This document shows, one piece after another, positions 47,874 to 57,023 of a DNA stretch of 64,000 nt; the first letter of the stretch is position 1, and every line of letters begins with the position of its first letter. The notes beneath the pieces were generated by a model. The model had not been told where the DNA came from. It saw nothing but the letters and a program-made list of their open reading frames with translations, and ran no database searches. Position numbers and translations under genes: made by a program. The DNA is from Pedobacter sp. D749 (lineage in GTDB: Bacteria > Bacteroidota > Bacteroidia > Sphingobacteriales > Sphingobacteriaceae): assembly GCF_019317285.1 (NCBI RefSeq), contig NZ_CP079218.1, forward strand, positions 3,162,001-3,226,000, in the 5' to 3' direction.

Positions 47874-48950
47874 TTAAGGATTTATACTAGTCATTTTTTT
47901 ACCTGCTATATCTTCCCACCTATAAAAATGAAAGGTTTTATCATCGCTCATCGCCACCAGCAAGCCATGTTTAAAATCGTTATTCAAAGGAACGGAAACC
48001 ACATCAATACCATCTGTTTGATTAGCCGAATATTTAACTGTGGTTAAAAGCGGGTGGGGCTGAGCAGTATTGGCTTTCGCTACCCGATCGTACACTTTTA
48101 ACTGTCTGGCGCCCTGATCGGATACCAGAATATATCCTTTATTTCCTGAAGTTTTATAAATAGCTATTCCTTCATTATCGACAGCAAAATCGCCTTGTCC
48201 AAATAGTGCCAATTCTTTATTTCCTTTGGCGGGGTCTGCATAATACTTGCGTACCCCTACCTGCTCATCGCAATAATAAACATACCCGAGTTCGTTATCA
48301 ACGGCAATGGCTTCTATTTCTTTTTTACCACTATATAGACCAAATTTCCGCACCAAATCTGCTTTAACATTGCCTTTTCCGTCATCAGTTAACAAATATT
48401 GCCAAAGATAACTTCCGTTTTTAGGTCCGGTTTTACGACCAACAATTGCATAAATTTTTCCACTTGGATCGGTATACATCGAAATCCCCATCAAATCGCG
48501 GTACTCTGCTCCTGTTTCACCTACAAAAACCGGAATTCCGCCATTGTCGATTGCTTTCATATCGGGAAGAGAAAATATCCGCAGTTTATGGGTGTAACGT
48601 TCTGTTGTAACCGCAATATCTGTTTTTTTCCCAGCCAACTGTAAACCATAGGCAATATCAACGTTGTTAGGTCGCTTTAAACCTTTTATGGTTTTTGATT
48701 TGATGATTTTACCTTTCAGATCGAAAACATACAAGCCACCGCTGCTATCTTTATCGGTACCGATTACCAATGACTGTGCCGGATCATTAGGGTTTACCCA
48801 GATCGCAGGATCATCGGTATCAACATCGACAGGATCAGACACATATAAAGGTTTTACGGCTGTACTATTTCCGTTTTGTGTACCTCCATTACAAGAAATG
48901 GTCAGGCTTAGAACCGCTAAAGCGGCAAGTTTTAATATATTATGCTTCAT
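47874..48950 (-). CDS. Beta-propeller phytase lipoprotein
   Basis: I start at MKHNILKLAALAVLSLTISCNGG, which gives a lipobox (T-I-S-C) and follows the beta-helix gene stop by one base; a longer frame would overlap it. The ~358-residue protein matches the Phytase family: DVDTDDPAIWVNPNDPAQSLVIGTDKD, KRPNNVDIAYGL, ISMYTDPSGKIYAIVGRKTG, KEIEAIAVDNELGYVYYCDEQVGVRKY, FAVDNEGIAIYKT. These acidic strands carry the calcium ions that bind phosphate. It should dephosphorylate phytate at the surface or in the periplasm, supplying phosphate. Confidence 0.93.
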   Translation of the reverse strand: MKHNILKLAALAVLSLTISCNGGTQNGNSTAVKPLYVSDPVDVDTDDPAIWVNPNDPAQSLVIGTDKDSSGGLYVFDLKGKIIKSKTIKGLKRPNNVDIAYGLQLAGKKTDIAVTTERYTHKLRIFSLPDMKAIDNGGIPVFVGETGAEYRDLMGISMYTDPSGKIYAIVGRKTGPKNGSYLWQYLLTDDGKGNVKADLVRKFGLYSGKKEIEAIAVDNELGYVYYCDEQVGVRKYYADPAKGNKELALFGQGDFAVDNEGIAIYKTSGNKGYILVSDQGARQLKVYDRVAKANTAQPHPLLTTVKYSANQTDGIDVVSVPLNNDFKHGLLVAMSDDKTFHFYRWEDIAGKKMTSINP

Positions 48951-48951
48951 T

Positions 48952-50211
48952 TTATATCTTAGTTCCGTATGCACCAACAAATGTTGATGGTGAAGGTGAG
49001 CTATAGGTGATACCATTTTTCATTGTAATTCCGGCCTGGTAATGGCGGGTAAAGTTAGTAATGCCCTTACCCAAAGCCGGTGAGTTGCCTTGCAGGTGAA
49101 AATCCCATGCGGTATTAAAATCGGCATTGGTAACTGCTGTGTTTAGAGGATAGTTCACAAATTTAGGATCATTAGCTCCGGCAACATTGCTAATCACATC
49201 GTTTTTACCACCCACAATATCGCCGGTTGGCTGAAACTGATTTACAGTCGCCTGATCAAAACCATAATACCAGTTATTGCTATAAGCAGAACGGCTATCT
49301 TCAGGCTTTTTCGGGTCTCTTTTCACACCAAAACGGGTATTGGCGAAAAGATTATTATATAAATTGGCACGTACTGTGCTCTCCAGCCAGATCGATCCGC
49401 CTTTGGCCGTTGGTCTTCTCCAGCCCGTATTCACCATGGTATTGTTATAGGCAATAATATAGGCTTGTGGTTTTTTATCTCCAGTGTTAGATAATTTTAA
49501 GGCATTGGTATTGGTACTATAAACCAGGTTATAGGCCACATCTGCCAAACAACCCGACTTAAAGTTCATGGCTTCTCCTCCTGTTACGCCAGTGGTATAA
49601 AACACATTATTGGCAAAAATAATCTTTCCACCATCAATGTAAGTACAATCTTCCTGAAGGTTTCTGAAGATACTATTTTGAACGACTAATTTACCATTAG
49701 CATTGGTAAACCAGAGCGCGGGTAAGTTTTCTCCGGCCCTTGCTTTATAAAGTCCCATTTTAACAGATGTTGAAGCATCTGAAGTAGTTGATCCTGCATA
49801 TTCGAGAATTACGTGATCAAGCACCAGTTCCTCACATGTTTGGCCGGCCAAAATACCTCCCCAAAGCTTTCCGAATTTTTTTGATGAGGTTTTATAGAAT
49901 TCATTTACCGTAAATCTGATCGGATTTTCTGCAGTTCCAAGCGCATACAGATTACCTTTTATAATAATTTCTGGTTTCGCAACCGTATCCATCAGCACCG
50001 TTACGCCCTCTTCAATCGTTAGTGTTTTACCTTCCGGGATTACAATATCGCCTTTAATTACCTGCGTACTGCCTTTTGCCCAAACACCGGAAACCTCACC
50101 AATTGCCGAGCCATCAACAGCAGTGGTATCAACATCTATATTGGCTTTTTCACATCCTGCTAAGGCCAGCACAACCAGGATTAATAATTTAAAAATCTGA
50201 TTTGATTTCAT
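48952..50211 (-). CDS. Right-handed beta-helix surface lipoprotein
   Basis: A 419-residue lipoprotein (lipobox L-A-G-C, lipid on C20). After a linker, strands of the type VIKGDIVIPEGKTLTIEEGVTVLMD and KLVVQNSIFRNLQEDCTYID give the coil rhythm of a parallel beta-helix, as in pectate-lyase-like proteins. No catalytic residues can be picked out. It lies between the phytate receptor and the phytase, 22 bp and 1 bp from them, so it likely acts as a surface accessory protein, perhaps binding the substrate. Confidence 0.8.
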   Translation of the reverse strand: MKSNQIFKLLILVVLALAGCEKANIDVDTTAVDGSAIGEVSGVWAKGSTQVIKGDIVIPEGKTLTIEEGVTVLMDTVAKPEIIIKGNLYALGTAENPIRFTVNEFYKTSSKKFGKLWGGILAGQTCEELVLDHVILEYAGSTTSDASTSVKMGLYKARAGENLPALWFTNANGKLVVQNSIFRNLQEDCTYIDGGKIIFANNVFYTTGVTGGEAMNFKSGCLADVAYNLVYSTNTNALKLSNTGDKKPQAYIIAYNNTMVNTGWRRPTAKGGSIWLESTVRANLYNNLFANTRFGVKRDPKKPEDSRSAYSNNWYYGFDQATVNQFQPTGDIVGGKNDVISNVAGANDPKFVNYPLNTAVTNADFNTAWDFHLQGNSPALGKGITNFTRHYQAGITMKNGITYSSPSPSTFVGAYGTKI

Positions 50212-50233
50212 GTCTTTGTTTCTTTAAATGCTA

Positions 50234-53011
50234 TTAATTAAATTTATACCTAAAGCCAACAAGATAATTCTGGCCATAATAATCGCTTCTGATCAAGGTA
50301 TTTCCATTTTTAACCAAATCTTCTTTGATATCGTTATTTGCCGGGTTTGTACCTTTTATAAATAGTTTTGTTGGTGTATTTAAGATGTTATTGGCTTTAA
50401 CAAAAACACTGATGCCACCTTTAAAACGTTTCTCTGCAGATGCATCCACTTGAACAAATCCTTCCTGCCACAAATCGTTATTTAAGAACTGTGAAACGGT
50501 ATTGATGCGTGGTCCCGTATAGGCACCGGCAACCTGTGCATCCCAGCCTTTTTTGGTGTCTTTAAACAATACAGATAGGTTGGCAATATGTGCAGACTGA
50601 CCGTAAAGTGGACGTTCCTGGTTTACATTGGCAGGCTCGGTATCTCCGGTAGTGCTATTAATAACCCTGGTGGTTTTAGTGGTGTTAATGCGCGAATGGG
50701 TGTAGGTATAATTGGCCTTTACACCTATTTTACTGAAATATTTGATGTAATCTACCTCAGCTCCATAGTTATTGGCTGTACCAAAGTTTCCTGGACTATA
50801 ATAAATATCCTGACCGCGAACAGCATCGGCCTGAAAGGTATATTCAATTGGATTTTTTATCCTTTTGTAGAATGCACCAACCAATAATTGCTCGGAAGCG
50901 CCAGGAAAAAGTTCGTACCTTAAATCGAAATTATCAGCCAGTGCACGTTGCAGGTTAGGATTACCACGTTCCTGAAATTCTTCATTTACAACTTTTCCGG
51001 GTACAATTTCGTAAAAACCAGGGCGATTAAGTGCTTTGTAGTAAGAAGCATGTAACTGTGCTTTTTCTGTTAAAAAATATTTTGCAGTTAAACTCGGTAA
51101 TACATCGGTATAAATCTGGTTTCCTTTTGGAAAAGATTCTCCTGCCGGAAAAAGAAGATTATAACCCTGATTGGTATGTTCTACTCTTGCACCACCAATT
51201 ACTTCTAACTTAGCTGAAGTATATTTAAACATTCCATAACCTGAAGTGGTTTGCTCAGTTGCATCGTAGGTAAGGGAATTGGCTACTGCACCTGTTGGAT
51301 TGCTGACTACCAGATTCAGGTCGGTATAATTTTGGAAATTTACACCATAAATATCATTTGCATGATCTGCTCCCTGAGCCAAATTGTAATTATTAAAGAA
51401 GCTGCTCCTCTTTTTATCGCGGTATAAACCTCCTGCCATAAGATCCAGTTTATGGGTTCCTGATAAAACATGGTAAGTCAAATCAAGATAACCAGCTAAG
51501 TCCTCGTCGGTATTTCGTTCCCATCTGCGCGTAACCGGATTGGTATTGACTAAACTGGTACGTTTGCGTTGAAAATTCTGCTCCAATCCATTCAAACTGA
51601 TACTGGTATTTTCCGGCACATCATTTTTGGCAGAAGAATAAACAGCCGACCATTGCACCTTAAATTTATCATCAAAAAATTTATGGTCGCCATGCAGCGT
51701 AGAATTGTAAATCTGCTGCTCCGTTAAACGGCTACGGGTATCGAAGACCAATTGTGCATTTCCTGCTATAGGATCATAATCCTTGTTGTAAGTTGTGGTT
51801 ACGGCATCTCTAACCTGCTGGTTTTTCAGATTAACGTACACATTGTAAAAACTGATCTGATGGTTTTTGTTAAACACATAATCAATTTTCCCGTGCAACC
51901 CAGTACGCTGCTGTTGTTCAGAAAACTCGCGGTAACTTTTACTGGTAATTGTAGCATAAGCATCTGTACCAACCACTGAATTATTGTAGAAAGTGCTATT
52001 ACTTCCACGGTAAGTATTCTGATAACTTCCTGCTAACACGACGCCTAATCTGTTATCTAAAAAGCGTTTACTTAAAGATAAACTTCCGATTAAATTAGGC
52101 GCAGGGTTTTTATACTTATAATCGAGTGTACCCTTGCTAAAATCGTTCTGTGTAGCATTATAGTTTTTCCCGTTTACTTCGTAAGGCGATTTATAATTAA
52201 TATCTGAAGCATTGTAACTGGTAAACTTACGATCGAAAAACAATTGGCTATAACCGGTAGAAACGTTAGCATTTACCTGTAATTGGCCTGGTGCATTTTT
52301 CATCACCATATTAATGGCTCCGCCAATGGCATCGCCCTCTAAATTTGGCGTAAGTGTTTTGTACACCTCTAAACGGTCGAGCAAATCAGAAGGGAAAAGA
52401 TCAAGCGGAACATAACGGTATTTATTATCCGGACTAGGGATTTTAATGCCATTTACCAAAGTATAATTGTAGCGTTTATCCATTCCCCTTAATATGGCGT
52501 ACTGTCCATCGCCGTTGCTATTGCGCTCAATAGACACCCCTGAAATGCGTTGCATTACATTGGCCACCGTTAAATCCGGTGAAATTTCAATTGCCCTCCC
52601 TGATACGATATTCATCAGTTGCGGGGCATTTTTTTCTAAACGTCTTGCCCCCTGATCGGTAGAACTCACGGCATTTGACTTAATGGTGATATCGTCAAGG
52701 CTTTTCGAATCGCTCTCCATGTAGAACTTTAAGTGATCGTTATCCTCTTTCAGTATCACTAAGGTCTTCTCAATGGTTTTGTAAGTAATGTAGCTTACAC
52801 TAATTTTAGTAGCACCTGCTTTTACATCCTTAAATTCGAAAGTACCATCTAATCCGGTATTCGTTACGCGCCTTGGGTTTTCTAAAACCACTGTTGCACC
52901 TACAATTGCTTCTCCAGTTTGCTTATCGTAAACGTGGCCTTTCAGTTTTGTGGCATTTGCTGTGCCTGCACAAAAAAGAAGTAAAAACAGAATTTGTAAT
53001 AGTTTATTCAT
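50234..53011 (-). CDS. TonB-dependent receptor of the phytase locus
   Basis: A 925-residue outer-membrane receptor: signal peptide to T-A-N-A, CarboxypepD_reg-like domain (KGHVYDKQTGEAIVGATVVLE), plug (APQLMNIVSGRAIEISPDLTVANVMQRISGVSI, YAILRGMDKRYNYTLVNG, GDAIGGAINMVMKNAP), barrel ending YLVGFRYKFN. There is no SusD gene, so it belongs to the stand-alone receptors, and it leads the phytase operon. Its ligand is presumably phytate or a product of phytase. TTAAC/TTAAG repeats with 11-bp spacing lie ~200 bp upstream. Confidence 0.92.
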   Translation of the reverse strand: MNKLLQILFLLLFCAGTANATKLKGHVYDKQTGEAIVGATVVLENPRRVTNTGLDGTFEFKDVKAGATKISVSYITYKTIEKTLVILKEDNDHLKFYMESDSKSLDDITIKSNAVSSTDQGARRLEKNAPQLMNIVSGRAIEISPDLTVANVMQRISGVSIERNSNGDGQYAILRGMDKRYNYTLVNGIKIPSPDNKYRYVPLDLFPSDLLDRLEVYKTLTPNLEGDAIGGAINMVMKNAPGQLQVNANVSTGYSQLFFDRKFTSYNASDINYKSPYEVNGKNYNATQNDFSKGTLDYKYKNPAPNLIGSLSLSKRFLDNRLGVVLAGSYQNTYRGSNSTFYNNSVVGTDAYATITSKSYREFSEQQQRTGLHGKIDYVFNKNHQISFYNVYVNLKNQQVRDAVTTTYNKDYDPIAGNAQLVFDTRSRLTEQQIYNSTLHGDHKFFDDKFKVQWSAVYSSAKNDVPENTSISLNGLEQNFQRKRTSLVNTNPVTRRWERNTDEDLAGYLDLTYHVLSGTHKLDLMAGGLYRDKKRSSFFNNYNLAQGADHANDIYGVNFQNYTDLNLVVSNPTGAVANSLTYDATEQTTSGYGMFKYTSAKLEVIGGARVEHTNQGYNLLFPAGESFPKGNQIYTDVLPSLTAKYFLTEKAQLHASYYKALNRPGFYEIVPGKVVNEEFQERGNPNLQRALADNFDLRYELFPGASEQLLVGAFYKRIKNPIEYTFQADAVRGQDIYYSPGNFGTANNYGAEVDYIKYFSKIGVKANYTYTHSRINTTKTTRVINSTTGDTEPANVNQERPLYGQSAHIANLSVLFKDTKKGWDAQVAGAYTGPRINTVSQFLNNDLWQEGFVQVDASAEKRFKGGISVFVKANNILNTPTKLFIKGTNPANNDIKEDLVKNGNTLIRSDYYGQNYLVGFRYKFN

Positions 53012-53202
53012 TGTGTTTGGTCATGTCTTTTTATTATCGACGGGGCAAAGGTGTATACACCATTTTACACAAAGAAATTATTGAGGTTACATAAAGGCAA
53101 CAGCGTTACAACAAGCATATATCAAAAGGCAACATATAAACACAAAATATTGATTATCAACAAATTAAACACACACCGAAACGCCGTTATGTTATTATTA
53201 CC

Positions 53203-53224
53203 GTTACATTAACAAATTGTTAAG
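53203..53224. promoter_or_regulatory. TTAAC repeats upstream of the phytate receptor, Pho-box-like
   Basis: TTAAC (53209-53213) and TTAAG (53220-53224) are spaced 11 bp. The preceding GTTACATTAACA word also occurs upstream of the PiT gene at 22170-22181. Confidence 0.3.
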
Positions 53225-53273
53225 CCTTTAAAATCCAAAAAAAATGGTAATAATATTACAGCTCATGTAACGG

Positions 53274-54878
53274 TTATAATGCCTGGATAAATGCTGATAA
53301 ATTATCGCCTTGCGACAGATTCAGCTTTTTCCTTAGCCTGTATCTTGATACCCTTAAGCTATCGGTAGATATACCGAGCAAGGTTGCAATATCAGCTGAA
53401 TCGAGATTCATTTTTAACAGTGCAATTAAGCGCATATCGGCTGAGGTAAGCTCGTGGCTATATTTTTTTAGACTTTCGAGAAATTGATGGTGCACCTGTT
53501 CGAAAGCCAGCGTAAATTCCTTCCAGTTGCGTTCGTGGTTAAAACTCTGATTAATCTCGGCGAGAATCTGGTTCATCTGCTTTTTCTGATCCCGTTTATC
53601 CTCTTTCACCATCGCTTGTAAGGTACTTCTAAGATTTTCTAAAAATTGGTTATGCTTAATCAGATTTAAAGTGTGGGTAGATAGTTCCCTGCTTTTAACC
53701 TCCAGCAATTGTTTCAGACTTTGTTCTTCGAGCTGAAGATTTTTAAGCTCGAGACTAGTCATATCGTGTTCTATCGCCTTCTGTCTCGCCAGCATCTGTT
53801 GATCTCTTAATTTTAAACGTTGTCTGCTGAAAATAACAAAACCTAAAACAACCAACAATATCACTACGATTGTGGCAGAAAAAGCAATAATCCTGTTCAC
53901 CTTCCGGTCGTTTTTCAGTTTATTAATCTCCTCCGATTTTTTATTAATATCGTAAAGCACCTGCAAAAATGCTACCTGCCGGGCACCATCTTCCGAATAC
54001 AGATCAATGGTGTGCTTATAACCAAGTTTTACATAGTGGTAGGCGCTGTCCATGTTGTTCAACAGTTCGTAGGCCTTGCCCAAATCCCTGCAGCAGGAAC
54101 TCAACTGGTAAATATTCCCCATCTTTTCCGCTAATTTCAAGGCAGTTTCGGTTTGCACAATGCTTTCTTTATAACGGCCGGTTTTACGCAGGATATCGCC
54201 GAGATTATTAATTACCTCAATACTTCCCAAATTATTATGATCTTCCTGATATAAGTTTAATGACTGTTTAAAATGTACATAAGCAGAATCGTAACGCTCC
54301 AGATCTTCATATATACTACCCAGATTTTCGTGTATTTTTGCTGCTCCGCTTTTATCGTTAACCTGTTCGTTTATTTTTAAAGCCAGTTTTTGATAGTAAA
54401 AGGCACTATCGTACAATTGCCTTTTTTCGTATAGCTGTCCAATATTACCCAAAACGGTTGCCTGACCGGTTAAATTATTCGATTTTTTATAAATACCAAT
54501 GGATTTGTTATAGCTATTCATGGCCTTGCCTTTCTGCTTCATATAATAGTAGAGCACGCCAGCATCATTAAGGTTAGCGGCCAATAAAAGCGATTGGTTG
54601 GCATTGTTGAATATTTTATCAGCCTTCAAAAAGAACTCTAACGATTGACTGAAATGCCCCTGTGTATAACAAACCTTTCCCATTTGCTGCAAGCATTTGC
54701 CCTCTAAAAGTTCATCATTATCGTCGATGGCTTTAGCATATATTTTTTTTAATTGAGCCAGGGCTGCAGTCGGATCTTTTTGATTCAGCGCAATAATCGA
54801 TTCGAATCTGTCGCCCCGGGCGTATGTATTCGAAATGAAGAATAGAAAAAATATAAGAACACAAATGGGTTTGATCAT
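53274..54878 (-). CDS. TPR sensor-regulator with C-terminal helix-turn-helix
   Basis: I start at MIKPICVLIFFLFFISNTYA, a signal peptide, rather than 15 codons earlier. The ~534-residue protein has six to seven TPR units over ~50-310 (e.g. TVLGNIGQLYEKRQLYDSAFYYQKLALKI), one membrane segment at ~328-350 (IIAFSATIVVILLVVLGFVIF), a coiled coil (QQMLARQKAIEHDMTSLELKNLQLEEQ), and a LuxR-type HTH at the end (DSADIATLLGISTDSLRVSRYRLRKKL). It is a one-protein periplasm-to-DNA regulator typical of Bacteroidota. It is encoded just before the phytase operon on the same strand and may control it. Confidence 0.85.
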   Translation of the reverse strand: MIKPICVLIFFLFFISNTYARGDRFESIIALNQKDPTAALAQLKKIYAKAIDDNDELLEGKCLQQMGKVCYTQGHFSQSLEFFLKADKIFNNANQSLLLAANLNDAGVLYYYMKQKGKAMNSYNKSIGIYKKSNNLTGQATVLGNIGQLYEKRQLYDSAFYYQKLALKINEQVNDKSGAAKIHENLGSIYEDLERYDSAYVHFKQSLNLYQEDHNNLGSIEVINNLGDILRKTGRYKESIVQTETALKLAEKMGNIYQLSSCCRDLGKAYELLNNMDSAYHYVKLGYKHTIDLYSEDGARQVAFLQVLYDINKKSEEINKLKNDRKVNRIIAFSATIVVILLVVLGFVIFSRQRLKLRDQQMLARQKAIEHDMTSLELKNLQLEEQSLKQLLEVKSRELSTHTLNLIKHNQFLENLRSTLQAMVKEDKRDQKKQMNQILAEINQSFNHERNWKEFTLAFEQVHHQFLESLKKYSHELTSADMRLIALLKMNLDSADIATLLGISTDSLRVSRYRLRKKLNLSQGDNLSAFIQAL

Positions 54879-54927
54879 GTTAAAAGCAATTATATCAGGC
54901 AATTCCGGACAAAGAAAGAGCACCCAT

Positions 54928-54944
54928 GTTAACTTAAGGTTAAG
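54928..54944. promoter_or_regulatory. TTAAC repeats upstream of the TPR regulator, Pho-box-like
   Basis: GTTAACTTAAGGTTAAG has TTAAC at 54929 and TTAAG at 54940, again 11 bp apart, about 50 bp before the TPR regulator's start. Confidence 0.3.
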
Positions 54945-55037
54945 TTGAAGAATTAACCAGTGATGATCAATATCATATATGTGTTTCTGATGTCGTTTTT
55001 ATTATCCTCTACAAGTATATTTTGTAATTTAGAGGGT

Positions 55038-55433
55038 ATGAATATTACCTATAAGTTAGACATTATCCCTCAGGCAGAAGAGGTGATTACTTTATTCAGC
55101 AAGGCGGGCCTTAAACGCCCTACTGAACCTGAAAGAATGACATTGATGCTAAAAAATGCCGATGTATTGGTTACTGCATGGCAAGAAGAAAAACTTGTGG
55201 GTATTTGTAGAACCCTTACCGATTGGGCCTGGTGTGCTTATCTGTCAGACCTTGCAGTATTTACAGATTTAAAAAATTCGGGAATAGGCAAGGAAATGAT
55301 TTCGATAACACGAGAAAAAATTGGTCCGCAGTGCATGCTCATTCTCCTATCAGTTCCTACTGCTCTTGATTATTATCCTAAAGTGGGTTTTAATAAAGAA
55401 GACCGTGCATTCAGTATAGAACGTAAACAATAG
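55038..55433 (+). CDS. GNAT family N-acetyltransferase
   Basis: The chosen ATG follows an AGAGGG ribosome-binding-like word and begins MNITYKLDIIPQAEEVITLF; the longer frame would add a hydrophobic leader foreign to this family. The ~131-residue protein has the acetyl-CoA loop (YLSDLAVFTDLKNSGIGKEMI, with the G-I-G-K turn) and the C-terminal YYPKVGFNKED block of GNAT enzymes. Substrate unknown. Divergent from the TPR regulator. Confidence 0.85.
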   Translation: MNITYKLDIIPQAEEVITLFSKAGLKRPTEPERMTLMLKNADVLVTAWQEEKLVGICRTLTDWAWCAYLSDLAVFTDLKNSGIGKEMISITREKIGPQCMLILLSVPTALDYYPKVGFNKEDRAFSIERKQ

Positions 55434-55504
55434 TTTTATACGAATTAGAAAAATCATATTAAACCTTGCAAAGGCTTAATTTTTACCCTCTATTAACTGT
55501 TTTT

Positions 55505-55528
55505 GTGTCGGATGGAAACATCAGACAC
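55505..55528. repeat. GTGTC hairpin, copy 1
   Basis: GTGTCGGATG pairs with CATCAGACAC (one mismatch) around a GAAA tetraloop, followed by the word caccacaaataa that also follows copy 2. Confidence 0.7.
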
Positions 55529-55544
55529 CACAAATAAGTTTTTT

Positions 55545-55610
55545 AACCACAGATGTACACAGATAAACACGGATTTTTATATTTGTGTGCATCCTTTTTA
55601 TCTGTGGTTA
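55545..55610. repeat. AACCACAGAT inverted repeat
   Basis: AACCACAGAT at the left and ATCTGTGGTT at the right enclose ~45 bp containing acacagataaacacggat. I have seen this wording as a widespread intergenic repeat in bacterial genomes; here it is a complete copy. Confidence 0.65.
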
Positions 55611-55768
55611 AATATGCCTACCTGCGCGCTGGGGGCTTAACTCAATGACATTAAGCAAAGGGCGGAACTGATGTAACCGAAGCATCACCGGGTATTGCTT
55701 TCTTAAAAAAAATGATTAAGCCCAACATTTTATAACTACTTTAGCCCTTAATATCAAACATTTTTTCC

Positions 55769-55792
55769 GTGTCAGATGGAAGCATCAGACAC
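55769..55792. repeat. GTGTC hairpin, copy 2
   Basis: GTGTCAGATG pairs perfectly with CATCAGACAC (10 bp) around GAAG. Position upstream of the metal-type cluster suggests a possible operator or mRNA leader element. Confidence 0.7.
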
Positions 55793-55868
55793 CACAAATA
55801 ATCATCAGATTCTAAACCAAGCCTAACAAAAGGTTTGATTTTAATTTTTTAAATGTAACTTTGTTGCA

Positions 55869-56228
55869 TTGAAACATTCAACGTATAAATATCGCCGCGA
55901 AATTTTTACCCGCATATGGGGGATATTGGTATTAGTGGTATTTCTTAATGCAATGTTGTTAGAAAGTCTGCACCACCACGGAGCGAAAGAAATAACACAT
56001 CATAATTCTCATTCAAAATACAATACACAACTTGGTTCGGCAAAGTTAAAATGTAAACTCTGTGAGGTGCTGAAACACCAATCGCACTTTTTCTATCTGC
56101 CAGCACCCTTTGCATTGTTTTTACCATTAAATAAACCAGGTGTTAAACCTTGCGCTTATTTGATCAAGCACTCAGTTGCTTATATCCTATCTTACGCAAA
56201 TAAAGGGCCGCCAGGTTTATTGGCCTAA
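55869..56228 (+). CDS. His/Cys-rich small membrane protein
   Basis: A 119-residue protein with one N-terminal membrane segment (IWGILVLVVFLNAMLLESL). A histidine cluster L-H-H-H-G follows with further HH pairs in a short loop, then C-K-L-C-E-V-L-K-H and a second hydrophobic stretch (FFYLPAPFALFLPL). The C-x-x-C plus histidines would suit binding of copper, zinc or iron. The family resembles small DUF2946-like proteins, but I cannot assign it firmly. It is the first gene of the ABC/TonB cluster. Confidence 0.6.
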   Translation: MKHSTYKYRREIFTRIWGILVLVVFLNAMLLESLHHHGAKEITHHNSHSKYNTQLGSAKLKCKLCEVLKHQSHFFYLPAPFALFLPLNKPGVKPCAYLIKHSVAYILSYANKGPPGLLA

Positions 56229-56314
56229 TCACTAAAACCAGTTTTTTTTATTTATCAGACAAATCATTTTGTTAATGTGCAGCTGTGCCGGCATGCGCTA
56301 TACTCTTATATTTT

Positions 56315-57010
56315 ATGCTTCAAGCGATTTCATTATCTAAAAATTACGGGGCTTATCAAGCCCTGAATCAACTTAATTTAACAGTTAACCCTGGCGAGGT
56401 ATTTTGCCTCTTAGGCCAAAATGGTGCTGGAAAAACAACGACCATTAATTTATTTCTCGGTTTTATTGAACCAAGTTCGGGTAAAATTTTAATTGACGGC
56501 AGGGACTTGGACACACATGATAGCGAGCGCCGCAAACACCTCGCTTATATCCCTGAAGTGGTGATGCTTTATGGTAACTTGTCGGCCATTGAAAACCTAG
56601 ATTACTTTTCCAAACTGGCAGGTTTTAATTATGGCACCAAAAGTTTGATCGGTTTTTTAAACCAATGTGGCCTACAAGAATCAGCTCACCACAAACAGCT
56701 ATCTGGTTTTAGCAAGGGGATGCGCCAAAAGGTAGGTATTGCCATTGCCCTGGCTAAAAATGCAAAAATCATTTTAATGGACGAGCCCACCAGTGGCTTA
56801 GATCCAAAAGCAACAGCAGAGTTTACACAATTGGTTAAACAATTGGCTGCCGAAGGTAAATCCATCTTAATGGCTACACACGACATTTTTAACGCGGTAA
56901 ATGTAGGTTCGCACATTGGCATCATGAAACAGGGCGAATTGATCCATACCCTTAAAGCCAGCGAGATTAATGCAACCGATCTTCAGGAATTATACTTACA
57001 AACCATCTAA
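56315..57010 (+). CDS. ABC transporter ATPase (NosF-like)
   Basis: I use the ATG giving MLQAISLSKNYGAYQALNQL; an upstream GTG adds ten residues of no clear merit. The ~231-residue protein has Walker A (LGQNGAGKTTTINL), the signature region (QLSGFSKGMRQKVGIAIAL) with a degenerate LSGFSKG, Walker B (IILMDEPTSGLDP) and the H-loop (ATHDIFNAV). It is of the CcmA/NosF subtype that pairs with ABC-2 permeases. The two DUF3526 permeases downstream are the likely partners. Confidence 0.92.
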   Translation: MLQAISLSKNYGAYQALNQLNLTVNPGEVFCLLGQNGAGKTTTINLFLGFIEPSSGKILIDGRDLDTHDSERRKHLAYIPEVVMLYGNLSAIENLDYFSKLAGFNYGTKSLIGFLNQCGLQESAHHKQLSGFSKGMRQKVGIAIALAKNAKIILMDEPTSGLDPKATAEFTQLVKQLAAEGKSILMATHDIFNAVNVGSHIGIMKQGELIHTLKASEINATDLQELYLQTI

Positions 57011-57023
57011 AAAAATCCATTTC

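Larger units (their letters stand above)
55434..55868. other. Intergenic region with two identical-type hairpins and a dispersed repeat
   Basis: No gene. Two hairpins of the form GTGTCxGATG...CATCAGACAC stand at 55505-55528 and 55769-55792, 264 bp apart in direct orientation; the second is ~77 bp before the His/Cys-rich gene. Between them are the inverted repeat AACCACAGAT/ATCTGTGGTT (55545-55610) and a block (55633-55656) that recurs at 9213. Confidence 0.65.
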
